From: Planctomycetaceae bacterium UBA2671 | GTDB taxonomy: Bacteria > Planctomycetota > Planctomycetia > Planctomycetales > Planctomycetaceae | Assembly: GCA_002359185.1 (NCBI GenBank) | Contig: DEML01000112.1 | Span: 11,549 to 75,548, forward strand | Direction of reading: 5' to 3' | DNA length: 64,000 nt | Part shown: positions 1-11,020 of the stretch, piece by piece | How the letters are laid out: each line of letters begins with the position of its first letter | How positions within the stretch are numbered: the stretch's first letter is position 1 | Notes under the pieces: model-generated | Told to the model about the DNA's origin: nothing | Database searches by the model: none | The model's input: the letters and a program-made list of their open reading frames with translations, nothing else | Translations under genes and position numbers: made by a program

Positions 1-449
1 GATTCACTAAGTTATGACTCGCAGCAAGAGAATGTGTGGAGAGACTGTTGTTATCAGCCTTCAGAAATTCCACATATTTGGCGGGTTCCCGATCGGTCAC
101 CAAATCAATCAATGCGAGCAGTGGGGAAATTCCTGGACATTTCGGTATTGTCCTTACATCGTATTCTGCAGAATATCACATGTTCTTGGTACAGTGCTTT
201 GGGGACGAGATTTTACGCAGTTTGGGACAGAATTTGAAGTGACCCAGCGAAGAGGATCAGAGGCAAGCATCGAGCAAAGGATTGACGCGATTGGAGAGTG
301 AACTCTGTCATTGAGCTGGCATTATTTGAGTCGATAATTCTGTAATCGATTGGAAATTTGGAGCACCAAAATCCGTACAGAATACTACGATCCGCAACGA
401 ATTCGCGTGCTCATCTTCGACTCTCCCCTTGGAAAAACAGTTCGATGAG
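1..449. other. Left-edge stretch without a confident gene
   Basis: No convincing gene was found. On the minus strand one frame is open from about 175 to the window edge (58 codons, no start visible); it reads like possible protein (LLALIDLVTDREPAKYVEF near its start) and could be the front or middle of a gene continuing outside the window or a relic. The plus-strand frames here have unusual composition and no motif. I treat the region as undetermined. Confidence 0.3.
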
Positions 450-1061
450 TCAGGCTGCCAGCTCTGGAGTCAGTTGTGAGGACTGATTCTCAAGTCGCGT
501 AAGGACGTTGATGTATTGATCCATGAGACAGCAGAAGACTAATGTTAGACCTTTAACGGAATTTTTGGCGAATTCTCCACAAGATATCCCGCGATCGATC
601 ACTGATTTTAATAGATTGAATCTCTCACTTCCCAGTCGCTCCAGATGCTCCGTCACACCCGGAATGTTGGGACCGTAGGCTGTCTGGAACATGAATCGGG
701 GAACCCGCACATCGGCCGAGCAGTAAGCGAATGACTCAGACATGATGGTATGCAGTTGTTCCCGGCAACCCTCGATCTGCTCGATACTGCTTTGAAGCTC
801 ATGCAGTGAGGCTTCATACTTGGCACGCAGCAATTCCAGAAAGAGTCCGAGTTTTCCCTCGAATTAATAGTAAAGCGTCGGCTGAGTGACTTCAGCGGCG
901 TGAATGATGTCACGCACGCTGGTCGCGGCATAGCCTCTCTCTGCAAATAGAGTTAGTGCACAGTCGAGGAGGTGCTCCCGTGTATCGCCTCCAGGAGGTT
1001 TTTTAGCGGAAGATTCTGCTCCCTGTTTCAGCACCTGTTTACGATTCCTGGCGGTGGTCAT
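450..1061 (-). pseudogene. TetR-family transcriptional regulator split by an in-frame stop
   Basis: The first 65 codons give a TetR DNA-binding domain: REHLLDCALTLFAERGYAATS followed by a helix-turn-helix ending in VTQPTLYY. The next codon, at 864-866, is TAA where family members normally have H, N or Y before F-E-G-K. Reading continues in the same frame after the stop (FEGKLGLFLELL, then about 125 residues of helical ligand-binding domain) to a stop at 450. A single base change in a TAC or CAA-like codon explains the interruption, so the gene is probably a recent pseudogene; reinitiation at a TTG (833) would make only the ligand-binding half. A sequencing error is the alternative. No obvious target gene remains beside it: upstream lies only relic DNA. 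Confidence 0.75.
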
Positions 1062-1343
1062 CGTTCGCTCCGGGGCTGCTTCAGATCATGTCCGAGATTG
1101 TCGAGGACAACGTGAATCAAATCCTCGGTTTTATAGGAAGTTGCCAGGAAGAAACAGAACAACATTCCGTCAAGCGTTCCATCACCCCAGGTCACACACT
1201 TAGGCAGCGACGAAGGATAGGATGGGTTATTCTCCGAGTTGTCGAAATCAGCTTCTACTTCCGCTTCCTAAGCAAGCCCGCAAAGCGAACCCGTATCGAC
1301 TTCAGTCAACTCAGGTAGAACAGATCCCTTTCCGAGAGACACT
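1062..1343. other. Intergenic stretch upstream of the TetR pseudogene
   Basis: About 280 bases between the divergent TetR pseudogene and the cytochrome/DUF1501 relic. It would have held the TetR promoter and operator, but I see no clear palindromic operator. An open frame of 76 codons on the plus strand has no recognisable motif and is not called. Confidence 0.3.
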
Positions 1344-1883
1344 ATGCGAATATTTTTCATAACGATGTTCGCTATTTCTTGCGCTGATGGCGTTCAGGCT
1401 TCCGAGCCAAACCGTTAGGGGATTGACTTAATTGAAGCCAAAATTCGCCCGATGCTGGTCACCCATTGTTACGAGTGCCATTCGGCGGAAGCCGTTGAGA
1501 ATAACAAGCGGAATTGAGCGGAACGATTCAACGATCACTTCTCGACACATTGAATGCAGCAAATCTCAACCACGCTTCTGATCGACCATTTGATCGGAAT
1601 CTTAACGCGTGGCTGGATTACTCTGAACTTGCCTACCGGATGCAAACGTCTGCTCCTGATGCTTTTGATTTGTCACAGGAAACTGCCGAAACGCAGGAAA
1701 CTTATGGCCTGAACCTTGCAGAATCCAAAGACTATGGCCGTCAATGTTTGATCTCGCAACGTGTAGTGGAGCGTGGTGTCCGCTATATTCATATTTTTGC
1801 TGCCTGTCCGAATACTCCCGGCGGTGCAGTATGCGATGTTCCCTGAGATGCCCATAACAATATCAAGTGCAAACAGGATCGAA
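1344..1883 (+). pseudogene. Relic: DUF1549-type cytochrome start joined to the middle of a DUF1501 gene
   Basis: From ATG 1344 the reading gives a signal peptide (MRIFFITMFAISCADGVQA), a TAG stop, then IRPMLVTHCYECHS, the typical c-type heme region (CxxCH) at the start of planctomycete DUF1549/DUF1553 proteins. About 40 bases later a TGA follows and the sequence changes to the central part of a DUF1501 protein: LDTLNAANLNHASDRPFD, then QETYGLNLAESKDYGRQCLI and VVERGVRYIHIF. At 1843-1845 the expected P-W-D-A-H-N-N has TGA in place of the Trp codon; the frame continues a little further and then runs into the end of the next gene. In intact loci the cytochrome gene precedes the DUF1501 gene in the same direction, so one large deletion joining the two, plus later nonsense changes, explains the structure. 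Confidence 0.75.
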
Positions 1884-2894
1884 TTAAAATCCACCAATGA
1901 CCTGCCCATCGTCACGAATAGCAAGATATTGTAATGTGGGCAGATTGATATTCTCGCTGATAAAATGGATTGAGCCATCGACCGCTCCGAAATGACATCC
2001 TCCTTGATGAGCACTACCGAAGGCGCGTCCCTGAAGGTTCTGAGAGGAAGCCACACCGTTGACCGAGCCTCTGAAGTTGGCATCGTTAGAATTGACTCCC
2101 ACTTCAAATAGCGTGTCATCCTTGTTTCCGTCACCAATATAAGAATTGATGGGAACATCGGTGACGGCAGCAGTGACACCGGGAGTTGGATTGACACACC
2201 CGCGTACTGTCGAAGCCCAACCGGTGCGTACACCGTCACTTCGACCTTTAGGACCGAGTTGGTACTTTGTTTCTCCGATGAATACAGTATTACTGGTTCC
2301 ATCTGTGATATCCCGCATTTTTGTATTGGAATTCAAATACAAAGTTCCGTTGTTCCAGAATGCTCTCCCGAGTCTGCTGGTGTGAGCCCAATCTGCCAGA
2401 TTTTCTCCTCCCCCCATCACACCAAAATAGTTCGTATGCAGTCCATCAGCAGCGGGAAACGAGGGACAGTGAAAGGCATTCACACTGACGTTTGAAGCGT
2501 CATGATTGTTACCGGAAGAGGGAGTTTCAGTGTAAAGACTCAGAAATCTCTGGCTGAAATCGAACTGTTCATACAGGGCGGATTCTTCCAGATAAGGAAG
2601 GCTTAACACCGTCCAGGGAGCGCGTCGAGGTGCAGCGTCGCAGCTACCCCCTTGATCAACAGCAGAATAGCCAAAACCTTCCCCAATAGGAAAAACGGTA
2701 TGGGTATCGTGGTAATTATGAAGTGCCAGACACAATTGCTTCAGATTGTTTTTACAGGAACTGCGACGAGCGGCTTCACGCGCCTGTTGAACTGCTGGTA
2801 GCAGCAACGCTACCAATATGGCGATGATCGCGATAACAACCAATAATTCAATCAGTGTGAAACCCAGTCTGTTTTGACGATCTAATTTGAACAT
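1884..2894 (-). CDS. DUF1559 protein with type IV pilin-like N-terminus
   Basis: A 336-residue protein of the large planctomycete DUF1559 family (prepilin-type cleavage/methylation N-terminus, H-x9-DG C-terminus). Residues 11-35 are the pilin signature [20 protein letters not shown] with the cleavage Gly before Phe and Glu+5; then the family-typical [20 protein letters not shown] and a D-T-H-T-V-F-P segment. The C-terminal motif is [12 protein letters not shown], exactly H-x9-DG. It is probably processed by a prepilin peptidase and assembled or anchored at the cytoplasmic membrane or cell surface; function is not established for the family, of which a planctomycete may carry dozens. AGGAAGG lies 7 bases before the ATG at 2894. 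It stands alone, its stop abutting the relic to the left. Confidence 0.93.
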   Translation of the reverse strand: MFKLDRQNRLGFTLIELLVVIAIIAILVALLLPAVQQAREAARRSSCKNNLKQLCLALHNYHDTHTVFPIGEGFGYSAVDQGGSCDAAPRRAPWTVLSLPYLEESALYEQFDFSQRFLSLYTETPSSGNNHDASNVSVNAFHCPSFPAADGLHTNYFGVMGGGENLADWAHTSRLGRAFWNNGTLYLNSNTKMRDITDGTSNTVFIGETKYQLGPKGRSDGVRTGWASTVRGCVNPTPGVTAAVTDVPINSYIGDGNKDDTLFEVGVNSNDANFRGSVNGVASSQNLQGRAFGSAHQGGCHFGAVDGSIHFISENINLPTLQYLAIRDDGQVIGGF

Positions 2895-3413
2895 GAAGCG
2901 AGCCTTCCTGTAACAAGACGCGAAATATTGTATAATGCAAACCTATGGCTCATAGCAGGTTATGAAGAAACGAACTAATCCAATTTGAATGAATAAGGCA
3001 TAAGACGCTACGGAACCTGACATTGCCACATAAACATATGACGAATATCCATCTGTTCTCTCGACAATTATTTCATAATTTTATTACACCGCCCATTTCA
3101 TGGGTAGATATACTGTATCCAAATGAATACATAATAAATTTACCGTAAGTGCAGAGACGAGGACTCCCCTTTCCATTTTCTTGAACATTCTGAAAGACGC
3201 AATTTCTTTTGAAAGGATAAAGTAGGATCATCGAAACCTACCCGATTTCATTCAAAGCAAAACTTTTGTTGAATTGAATCGATTGCAGAAAGAGACATCT
3301 CAAAAATATGGCAGTACAGCGGCACAATTCTGCACAAAGCAATGTAAAATTGTCGAGAGAAGCCTGACTCCATCGTTATTACTTTGAGATGATCAATTAG
3401 AAGGAATGGTTCT
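2895..3413. promoter_or_regulatory. AT-rich divergent control region
   Basis: This 519-base gap separates the divergent DUF1559 and ECF sigma genes and must hold both promoters. It is markedly more AT-rich than the genes. A TATAAT hexamer at 2931-2936 (plus strand) has no good -35 partner and no near gene in that direction, so I do not call it a promoter. No relic or repeat was recognised. Confidence 0.3.
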
Positions 3414-3947
3414 TTGCTGACTCGAGAAGAAGCGACGGCGATTTTACTTGAAGAGCGATTAGCTTTGACTGCATTTGTCGTCACGATTGTGCGGAGCTTT
3501 CACATGGCTGAAGATATTTTTCAGGATACTTGTGTTAAGACGTTGCTACGAGAAGAACACTTTGAATCGCGAGATCATTTGTTGAAGTGGGCCAGAGTTC
3601 TGTGCAAAAACCGAGCGATTGATGTCATCCGTTCGCGTGACGGTAAGTACTATGGACTTTCTGAAGCGGCTTTAAGTTCGCTCTCGGAAGACTGGCCTGG
3701 AAGTCAGGATGAGTGCATGACGGAGACGCGTGATGCAATGGCCTACTGCCTGGAGGAATTGACTCCTAATAATCGCAGGATCTTGCAATTGCGATACTTT
3801 GAAGGCCGATCGGGAATTGATGTTGCGAATATCCTGGGTCGAAAACCAGCCACTGTTTATCAGGCATTAGCTCGAATTTACAGCTTACTTGAGAAATGCA
3901 TTCAGACACGATTAGCCATTGCTGGCGGAGAGAGCAGTTATGAATGA
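3414..3947 (+). CDS. ECF-type RNA polymerase sigma factor
   Basis: A 177-residue sigma-70 family protein of the extracytoplasmic-function type common in planctomycetes. Region 2 is seen at residues 15-70 ([19 protein letters not shown], then [20 protein letters not shown], matching the -10-recognising helices), and region 4 near residues 115-165 ([16 protein letters not shown] then [19 protein letters not shown], a helix-turn-helix for -35 recognition). The start is a TTG at 3414, preceded by AAGGA about 9 bases upstream; no in-frame ATG fits. It overlaps the FecR-like gene by 8 bases, so the two are translated together; the downstream protein is the likely membrane anti-sigma partner, and the following secreted-protein genes are its likely targets. 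Confidence 0.92.
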   Translation: MLTREEATAILLEERLALTAFVVTIVRSFHMAEDIFQDTCVKTLLREEHFESRDHLLKWARVLCKNRAIDVIRSRDGKYYGLSEAALSSLSEDWPGSQDECMTETRDAMAYCLEELTPNNRRILQLRYFEGRSGIDVANILGRKPATVYQALARIYSLLEKCIQTRLAIAGGESSYE

Positions 3948-5730
3948 TTCTCAAATGAAACTCGCGTCGGAAGACGATGAGAATTTTGAATTTCTGGAAA
4001 CAATCATGCGTTTCCAGGATGGTTCTTTAAGTCCTTCCGAGGTTCAAGAACTTGAGGACGCGATCTGTAATAATCCCGCCAGAAAAAAACTGTTTCAACA
4101 AGTGCAGCTACGCACTGCTGCCATTCATGATCTCTTTCGACTGGATGCCTATGGCCGTGCCGGAAAATTTCAAGAAGAGAGCGTGGCTGATTCTGAATCT
4201 ATACCAACCTCGCCCCATGCGGCGAATCAGTCATTTCCCTCTCCCTTCTCTTCAGGCCGATCAGACATTTCGGTTTCTCGAAAACTCATTTTTGCATCAC
4301 TGGGATTTGCAGTCGCTTCACTATTAATCGCGATTGGACTGTTTGTCAGAAATGAAGTGAGAGTCGATACGATTGCCAAACAGGATTCCTCATCATCATT
4401 ACCAAAAAAATCAAATGTGATTCTTACGGGAGAAGTCCGGGCAAGATTTTTTGATCAGTCGGTTCTAGCCACTGGATCTGGTGTGGAACTGTGTCGAGAC
4501 TACATGCTGCAAAGTGGCATCGTAAAATTGAATTTCCCCTCGGGAGCAACAACAATTATCGAGGGACCTTCTATTTTTCAGGTCGCAACAGAGAACTGCC
4601 TGGTCCTGAACACGGGCGCTTGCTCAGTTCATGCTCCTCCGGGAGCTGAGGGGTTTGAAGTGATTACGCCGGTAACCAAAGTGATTGACCGCGGCACGCG
4701 TTTCTATGTGAATGTCCAGGATAATAACGAAGCAGAAGTGCATGTAATTGAAGGAGCAGCCGATCTCTATTCCACTCCTCAGAACCCTGATGATCGGATA
4801 ACCACAGACAAGCCAGGACCTGCCCATGAAGAACACACAGAGTTCATTCAGTTAACCGATGGCGAAGCGGCTCGTGTTGGTGGGTTCCATGATCATATTG
4901 GACAAAAAGCGGGATTTGATCCTCAGCCTTATCGTTTCCAGCTTCCCGATCGACTGGTGAGTTATCAGGCATCGTCTACGGTAGAATCCTCTGTCGATAA
5001 ACTGATTTCGCTTAAAGTGCAACGAAATGGTCTCCTTCATCAATATTCCGCAGAGGAATTAATACCGATTGAAGTCACCTGGTTTCGGTCTGATCCTGAA
5101 CCAGAATCCAATGGATATATGTCAGGAACTCGGACTCCACCAATCCGTCCGGCTGATTGGTTGGAAGATCGTAATCTAACAACTGGACTTATAAATTTTG
5201 GTGGTCAGCCGATTCCACTTGATCGTATCCCTGATTTTGATTCTCATTCCAATGATGACTCCGCAGGTCCTCCCGGGCTGGGAATCCGATTTCAAAATCC
5301 CGTCGTAAATCAAGCCGGCCCAGATGTCGTTCTCTTTGAAGTCCAGTTGTACACCAATCCCCCGGACGGCGACCCCTTTCATGTTTATCCGGTTTCAAAC
5401 CGAACGGATTTAAAACCATTGACCGTCACAAAGTTCGACTTAACTATGAATTCCCCATCATTACGGGAATTGACGATGCTCTGGTCTCACCGATATCCCA
5501 ACACGGCCGTTTCCCTTGAAGATCTAAAATCCTACAAAGATTCCCTCAAAGTGGATGTGAGTCATTTACACTTTCGTGTAATTGGAGTGGGAATAGACCT
5601 TTCTGAAATGGGATATGTAGAAGGAGAGTACGTGGAAGAACTCTTCTTTCAACATGCGGTTTCTGGAAAAGCTTCGAAAGTCGACCCTGTATTCATAGCG
5701 GGTCTACCGCCGTTGAGTCCCAATAATTAG
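3940..5730 (+). CDS. Membrane FecR-domain protein, likely anti-sigma partner
   Basis: About 596 residues from ATG 3940 (an upstream TTG at 3919 is less likely). The cytoplasmic N-terminal part (about 1-110) is acidic with an anti-sigma-like helix ([20 protein letters not shown]). One transmembrane segment follows at about 115-136 ([20 protein letters not shown]), then a periplasmic FecR domain at about 160-275, with the typical [28 protein letters not shown] and [19 protein letters not shown] stretches. The C-terminal 300 residues resemble no family I know; they include an [13 protein letters not shown] segment and end without a second membrane span. Overlap with the sigma gene and placement ahead of the cytochrome/DUF1501 pair fit a signal-sensing regulator of that pair. 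The assignment of FecR is firm, the anti-sigma role inferred. Confidence 0.85.
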   Translation: MNDSQMKLASEDDENFEFLETIMRFQDGSLSPSEVQELEDAICNNPARKKLFQQVQLRTAAIHDLFRLDAYGRAGKFQEESVADSESIPTSPHAANQSFPSPFSSGRSDISVSRKLIFASLGFAVASLLIAIGLFVRNEVRVDTIAKQDSSSSLPKKSNVILTGEVRARFFDQSVLATGSGVELCRDYMLQSGIVKLNFPSGATTIIEGPSIFQVATENCLVLNTGACSVHAPPGAEGFEVITPVTKVIDRGTRFYVNVQDNNEAEVHVIEGAADLYSTPQNPDDRITTDKPGPAHEEHTEFIQLTDGEAARVGGFHDHIGQKAGFDPQPYRFQLPDRLVSYQASSTVESSVDKLISLKVQRNGLLHQYSAEELIPIEVTWFRSDPEPESNGYMSGTRTPPIRPADWLEDRNLTTGLINFGGQPIPLDRIPDFDSHSNDDSAGPPGLGIRFQNPVVNQAGPDVVLFEVQLYTNPPDGDPFHVYPVSNRTDLKPLTVTKFDLTMNSPSLRELTMLWSHRYPNTAVSLEDLKSYKDSLKVDVSHLHFRVIGVGIDLSEMGYVEGEYVEELFFQHAVSGKASKVDPVFIAGLPPLSPNN

Positions 5731-5838
5731 CCCTGAATTAACTGATCCTGATCAATTGACTGTGTCAGCCTGGCTGACTCGTTCAATCCCGCCTGAATCA
5801 GCATCTCGAATTGATGCCGAAAATAGCTCGGAGAAGTC
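5731..5838. other. Short intergenic gap with a GTCAGC hairpin
   Basis: The gap between the FecR gene and the cytochrome gene contains GTCAGCCTGGCTGAC at 5764-5778, a 6-bp perfect inverted repeat with a 3-base loop. There is no T-run, so it is not a classical terminator; it may tune expression within the operon or be incidental. Confidence 0.3.
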
Positions 5839-8800
5839 ATGAAGCGTTCGTTACCTTTCAATTTCAAACGGCCCTGTTCTCTGATTAAACAATCAGTGCG
5901 AGCAATGCCCTTATTCGTTTTATTCGTATTTGCATCAGCTCAGTCGCTTCTTGCAGATGACACTGAGCCCGTTGCTTATTGGGGATTCGGGAATGAGGAA
6001 TCGACTCGCCTGGAATCGCACGGCGGTGTTCACCGGGATGTCGCAGGACCTCGCGCTCCGGAGTATCCCGGCTTCTCAGAGAACAATACAGCTGTGCAAC
6101 TCGACGGCAAAGGCGCCCGCTTTACTTTCGATGACCCGGGAACGGATAGCTCATTCGACTTCACCAATGGCGATGAAATCACGCTGGAAGCGTGGGTGAA
6201 GGTCGATCAAATTAATAATGGGGAAAATGTCTACGTGATAGGGAAAGGCCGGACGGGAAATCCTGGTTTTGGTGTGAACAATCAAAACTGGTCGTTACGC
6301 ATTTGCATGATTGAAGGAAGAGCCCGCATCAGTTTTCTGTTTTCGACGATCCCTCAGCCCGCCGGCGCGGCTTCCAGTGATTCCAACTGGCATCGATGGA
6401 TTTCAGAACATGGATTCGTTCGCGGAAAAGAATGGCATCATATCGCGATAGCTTATCGATTTGGTGAACCAGAGAGTCTCCTGGGAGTGATTGATGGTCA
6501 GCAAGTTACAGGAATATGGGACGTCGGGGGGCCAACCCGAAATATTCCGACAACCGATAACGATGCCATCTGGATTGGCTCTGCCTTAAAAGGCTCGGCT
6601 TCGAATAGTTTTCGGGGAGTATTGGATGAAGTCTCAATCCATCGCCAGGCACTTTCCGCTGAGACATTGAAATCTCGCTATCAGGGGCCGAATCAGAAAC
6701 TTCTCGCTGGGCCACTTCCTGCAGTGATGCCGGAGTTGGGTGAACTACCGAAAGATGTCGTTCAACTTACGTTTCATGAAGCAATGCCGTCCCATCTCCG
6801 CTGGCTCAATGACGGCGAATCGATTCCGCAAGAAACCTTGCGTTGGCAAACGAACTCCTTTCTACTCGATCAGTTACCTCAACGGTATGACTCATGGGGG
6901 ATTCGAGAAAACTGGAAAGCTCCCGTTCTGGTCAGAATGGCTGCAGATGTTCCACTTACTCAAGGGGAACACCGATTCCTGATGCGTGTTCGGGGACTGA
7001 GCCGTCTTTGGGTGGAGGGAGAACTGATTGCGAAGTCGGTCCCCATCAAAAGCGCTCAAGATGGCTTTGAGGAGATAACTCCACCAGCCGATCCCCCGAA
7101 GCCAGGACTGCGAATAGCCGAGCATCGTCAGCAGGAGATTTTTGGAGAATTCAGTGCCAGTGATAAGAGAACATATCGTGTTGTTCTGGAGATGCTGATC
7201 GGAGGCAGCAAATTTCGCACTGATCCTGGCGAAACATGCGTCGCCATCGAAACTGCTGATGGAACCTCCTATGTTCTTCTCCAGCCAAGTTCTGAACAAA
7301 AGCAACATCTCGACGATCAAACTGTGAAATCTTTACTCGCTCAGCAAACGATAGAACGACTGAAGTTTGATGATCGCCGACGTCGAATTGCCGCGAAGAG
7401 CCAAGAAGACTTCTGGAAGAATAGACACGAATTGGCCAGTCAGTGGGCCGAGCAACACCCTGCCCCAGCTATCCCGGAACAGTTCAAAGAGCTTCATCCG
7501 ATTGATGCGTTTCTGATGGCCAAGTCTCAGTCCGCCCTGGAAGCCTCATCAAAGACACCACTCAAAGTGGCTGAGAAATTTCATAGCCAGGTTTTACCAA
7601 TCCTGAGTGAGCACTGTTTTCGGTGTCATGGTGAAAAAACTCAGGGAGGTCTGAAGCTCAATTCTCTGGACGTGGCTCAGGCTGGAGGAGATTCCGGACT
7701 GGCTGCAATTGAACCAGGGGATTCTCACGAGAGTGAAATGATGAGACGAATCCGTTCGGATTCCCCGGAGGAACGTATGCCACCGGGGGGAGCAGGTCTC
7801 AGTGACGAGCAGATTTCATTACTGGAAGACTGGATCAATCGCGGTGCGAACTGGCCAGCCCCTCCCGTCTCTCCAGAGGATGTCGCAACTCTCCCGCTTG
7901 TTTCCGATGCCGCGTTTATCAGACGTGCTTATCTTGATACCGTTGGAGTGATCCCCAGCGACAATGAGGTCCGTAATTTTCTCAAAGATGAGTCCAGCAA
8001 TAAAAGAACTCAACTCGTTGATCGGTTACTGACTGATGACCGTTGGGCGGATCATTGGACGAGTTACTGGCAGGATCTGCTGGCAGAGAATCCAACACTG
8101 ATTAATGCGAGCCTGAATACGACTGGGCCATTTCGCTGGTACATCTACGATTCCTTTCGCGATAACAAACCATTTGATCGTTTTGTAACGGAACTCATTC
8201 TGTTACGCGGAAGCGCCCATGAAGGCGGGAGTGCCGGGTTCGGAATTGCATCTAATAATGACGCCCCTTTCGCAGCGAAAGGTCAGATCGTTTCGACCGC
8301 ATTTTTAGGAATCGAGTTGCAGTGTGCGCGATGTCACGATTCTCCTTATCACGAGACCACGCAGCAGGACTTATACGCCCTGGCAGCTATGTTTGAAAAG
8401 AAATCGGTGACTGTTCCCTCCAGCAGCCGAGTTCCCACTGCATTCTTTGAAGATAAGTTACGCGAATCTCTGATTCAGGTTACGCTCAAACCGGGAGAAC
8501 CTGTAAAACCAGCCTGGCCTTTTGCGGAGGTGACGGGATCTTACGATGATGAGTCGTTAGCTAAGTTGATGTATCACCCGGAAGACTCCCGCGAAAAACT
8601 GGCAGCTCTGATCACCTCACCACAAAATCAGCGTTTTGCAGAAGTGATTGTGAATCGTGTTTGGCGACGGTTCATTGGTGCTGGAATCGTGGAACCTCCA
8701 CACGATTGGGAAGGACAAACCCCGAGTCATCCAGACTTGTTGAATTGGCTGGCTCAGGATTTCATCACCCATGGCTATGACATTAAGCATCTTGCCCACC

Positions 8801-9615
8801 TGATTCTGACTTCTCAGGTTTATCAGCGGGAAACGATTCGATATCCGAATACTATTTCCCCGGAGATGCAATTTTTTGTTGCTCCCAATCGTCGACGAAT
8901 GTCTGCTGAACAAGTAGTCGACTCCTTGCACATGGCCGTCGGTAAACCGCTCGATGTTGAGGAAATCACGTTTGCTCCAGAAGCTGGCGATCTCTCCAAA
9001 CGTCGGCTCTCGCTAGGAGTTGCTGATCGTGCCTGGAAGTTTGCCAATCTGGCCAATGAACGGGATCGACCAAGTTTAAGTCTGCCACGCGCCAGGGCAA
9101 TCGCCGATATCATGGAAGCCTTCGGCTGGAAAGGTGCCAGACAGAGCCCGATCACAGACCGCGAGTCCGATCCGAATGTTTTGCAACCAGGCGTCCTGCA
9201 AAATAGTGATGCTTCTGTGTTACTGACGCGGGCTTCAATCAATAGTGGACTGGCAGATACGGCAGTCACTGCAACGTCACCGGAACAACTTGTGGAAACC
9301 CTATTTCTGAAAATCCTCAGCCGAGAACCGACAGAAACAGAACGAGCACCACTCGCATCACTATTGACCGAGGGATTTCAAAATCGACTGTTACCTGAAG
9401 AGGAAAGGTTAGAGATAACACCACTCGATCCATTGCCGGTTGTAACCTGGTCCAATCATGTCCAACCGGAATCGAATTCGATTGCATTGGAGATGGAAAA
9501 ACGAGCCAAAGCTGGCCCGCCTCCCGATCCTCGTCTGCGAGCAGCATGGAGGGAAATGTATGAAGATGTTGTCTGGAGTATTGTGAATATCAGCGAGTTT
9601 GTCTGGATTCCATGA
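5839..9615 (+). CDS. Secreted LamG-cytochrome-DUF1549/DUF1553 protein
   Basis: A 1258-residue secreted protein. Order: signal region (1-40, basic then [17 protein letters not shown]), LamG/concanavalin-like domain about 45-260 ([36 protein letters not shown]), a linker domain, planctomycete cytochrome C region with CFRCHG (C593, C596, H597) and the paired [10 protein letters not shown], then DUF1549 (about 670-870, [20 protein letters not shown], second heme motif CARCH at C829-C832-H833) and DUF1553 (about 925-1240, ending [10 protein letters not shown]). Such proteins are thought to sit in the periplasm or at the cell surface and to carry two covalent hemes; the LamG part suggests carbohydrate binding. 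It is followed 66 bases later by a DUF1501 gene, the standard pairing. Substrate unknown. Confidence 0.92.
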   Translation: MKRSLPFNFKRPCSLIKQSVRAMPLFVLFVFASAQSLLADDTEPVAYWGFGNEESTRLESHGGVHRDVAGPRAPEYPGFSENNTAVQLDGKGARFTFDDPGTDSSFDFTNGDEITLEAWVKVDQINNGENVYVIGKGRTGNPGFGVNNQNWSLRICMIEGRARISFLFSTIPQPAGAASSDSNWHRWISEHGFVRGKEWHHIAIAYRFGEPESLLGVIDGQQVTGIWDVGGPTRNIPTTDNDAIWIGSALKGSASNSFRGVLDEVSIHRQALSAETLKSRYQGPNQKLLAGPLPAVMPELGELPKDVVQLTFHEAMPSHLRWLNDGESIPQETLRWQTNSFLLDQLPQRYDSWGIRENWKAPVLVRMAADVPLTQGEHRFLMRVRGLSRLWVEGELIAKSVPIKSAQDGFEEITPPADPPKPGLRIAEHRQQEIFGEFSASDKRTYRVVLEMLIGGSKFRTDPGETCVAIETADGTSYVLLQPSSEQKQHLDDQTVKSLLAQQTIERLKFDDRRRRIAAKSQEDFWKNRHELASQWAEQHPAPAIPEQFKELHPIDAFLMAKSQSALEASSKTPLKVAEKFHSQVLPILSEHCFRCHGEKTQGGLKLNSLDVAQAGGDSGLAAIEPGDSHESEMMRRIRSDSPEERMPPGGAGLSDEQISLLEDWINRGANWPAPPVSPEDVATLPLVSDAAFIRRAYLDTVGVIPSDNEVRNFLKDESSNKRTQLVDRLLTDDRWADHWTSYWQDLLAENPTLINASLNTTGPFRWYIYDSFRDNKPFDRFVTELILLRGSAHEGGSAGFGIASNNDAPFAAKGQIVSTAFLGIELQCARCHDSPYHETTQQDLYALAAMFEKKSVTVPSSSRVPTAFFEDKLRESLIQVTLKPGEPVKPAWPFAEVTGSYDDESLAKLMYHPEDSREKLAALITSPQNQRFAEVIVNRVWRRFIGAGIVEPPHDWEGQTPSHPDLLNWLAQDFITHGYDIKHLAHLILTSQVYQRETIRYPNTISPEMQFFVAPNRRRMSAEQVVDSLHMAVGKPLDVEEITFAPEAGDLSKRRLSLGVADRAWKFANLANERDRPSLSLPRARAIADIMEAFGWKGARQSPITDRESDPNVLQPGVLQNSDASVLLTRASINSGLADTAVTATSPEQLVETLFLKILSREPTETERAPLASLLTEGFQNRLLPEEERLEITPLDPLPVVTWSNHVQPESNSIALEMEKRAKAGPPPDPRLRAAWREMYEDVVWSIVNISEFVWIP

Positions 9616-9681
9616 TCTCATCGAAATAAGACACCCCAAAATTCACAAAATATCGTTACAGTATATTGTCAGGAAATAGCT

Positions 9682-10956
9682 ATGCATCGTCGTGATTTTC
9701 TATGGACATCAGCAGCGGTCGCTGCTGCTTCGTCAACTCCTTTTACGCAAACCGCCAAGGCGGACACTCTCATCAAGGGGGGGGCCGAACATGTCATCTC
9801 CATCTGGCTTGGCGGTGGCATGGGAGCAATGGATACCTTCGATCCGAAACGTATGGGGGATCCGACTCAGGGTAAGCCAGGTTCTTACTATCCCAGCATT
9901 GAAACATGTGTCTCAGGAGTTCGGCTTTGTGAACATTTAAAACAGATGGCGCCGCTCATGGATCGGGTGACCGCTGTTCGCACGGTGAATCATCATGTGA
10001 TCGACGAACACGCAGCCGCTACGAACTTCATGCATACCGGACGTCCCGTCAGTGGAACCGTTCTTTATCCCTCGCTCGGGTCCATCATTTCTCATGAGCG
10101 AGGCGTGGTCCAAGAAGATGCTCCGCCTTATGTCCTGATTGGTTATCCCAATGTCACGCGAGGCCCGGGATTTCTTGGAGCCCGGCACAACTACCTGTAT
10201 CTGACAGACACGAGTCAGGGACCTGCCGGGTTATCACGCCCGGATTCAATCTCTCCGAAGCGGCAGTCGAGACGGGAATCCATTCTGGCGACATTACGAC
10301 AAGCTCAAGGACTTGATTCAAAGAATTCGCTGCAAGAGTACGAGGACGCGATCGACATGAGTCAGAAGCTCAGCGGCCCCAGTTTCAACAAAAGCTTTCA
10401 GCTCGATGAAGAACCAGGAGAACTTCGTAACAGCTATGGCGGAGAATTCGGACAACGCTGTCTGCTCGCACGAAGACTCGTAGAACGAGGTGTCCGATTT
10501 ATTGAAGTGTCTCACAATCTGAACTTCCTGAACGGAACAGGCTGGGATGCTCATAATTCAGGAATCCTTCAACAACACGCCCTTATTCAGGAACTGGACT
10601 CAGCAGTCAGTACTTTAATCCTTGATCTCGAAGCGAAAAAGCTTCTCGATAAAACACTCATTGTCATCACGACAGAATTCGGACGCCCCCCTGAATTTGA
10701 TTCTGGAGGAGGACGAGGACATCAGGGAACGGCTTTCACCTGTGTCCTGGCCGGTGGAGGCTTGAACCATTGCGGAGCCTATGGGGAATCGGACGACTTA
10801 GGAAAAAAAGTTGTCAGCAATCCCGTCAGCGTTCCCGACTTTTTTGCCACGATTCATGCATCGCTGGGAATCGATTACTCGAAATATCTCTATGATGGAG
10901 ATCGCCCAGTCCCAGTCACAGATCGAGGACAACCGATCGCGACCTTGTTTAATTAA
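9682..10956 (+). CDS. DUF1501 Tat-exported protein
   Basis: A 424-residue member of DUF1501, a family related to sulfatases and alkaline phosphatases. The N-terminus [21 protein letters not shown] is a twin-arginine signal (R3-R4-D-F-L). Family landmarks follow: [56 protein letters not shown], the GWDAHNSG segment, [12 protein letters not shown] and [19 protein letters not shown], which hold the acidic and His residues that would bind metal. Tat export implies folding, perhaps with cofactor, in the cytoplasm. It lies 66 bases after the cytochrome gene and 64 bases before the aldolase, all one direction. Enzymatic activity has not been shown for most of the family, so none is claimed. Confidence 0.92.
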   Translation: MHRRDFLWTSAAVAAASSTPFTQTAKADTLIKGGAEHVISIWLGGGMGAMDTFDPKRMGDPTQGKPGSYYPSIETCVSGVRLCEHLKQMAPLMDRVTAVRTVNHHVIDEHAAATNFMHTGRPVSGTVLYPSLGSIISHERGVVQEDAPPYVLIGYPNVTRGPGFLGARHNYLYLTDTSQGPAGLSRPDSISPKRQSRRESILATLRQAQGLDSKNSLQEYEDAIDMSQKLSGPSFNKSFQLDEEPGELRNSYGGEFGQRCLLARRLVERGVRFIEVSHNLNFLNGTGWDAHNSGILQQHALIQELDSAVSTLILDLEAKKLLDKTLIVITTEFGRPPEFDSGGGRGHQGTAFTCVLAGGGLNHCGAYGESDDLGKKVVSNPVSVPDFFATIHASLGIDYSKYLYDGDRPVPVTDRGQPIATLFN

Positions 10957-11020
10957 CCATGTAACTTTTTCAGAATAATTCACATTCACAAAGACTGCCC
11001 CCTTAAGGATCATAAGCTCA

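Noticed and set aside
14..301. Plus-strand open frames at the left edge
   Set aside because: Three overlapping frames with no motif; composition is better explained as non-coding or antisense to a possible minus-strand fragment.
1088..1318. 76-codon plus-strand frame next to the TetR relic
   Set aside because: No ribosome site or motif; lies between two relics.
1673..2302. 209-codon minus-strand frame
   Set aside because: Runs across the relic and the DUF1559 gene in another frame; shadow of the DUF1559 gene.
2931..2936. TATAAT as a promoter
   Set aside because: No adequate -35 sequence and no plus-strand gene within 400 bases.
8823..9269. 148-codon antisense frame
   Set aside because: Lies entirely inside the LamG-cytochrome gene with no domain of its own.
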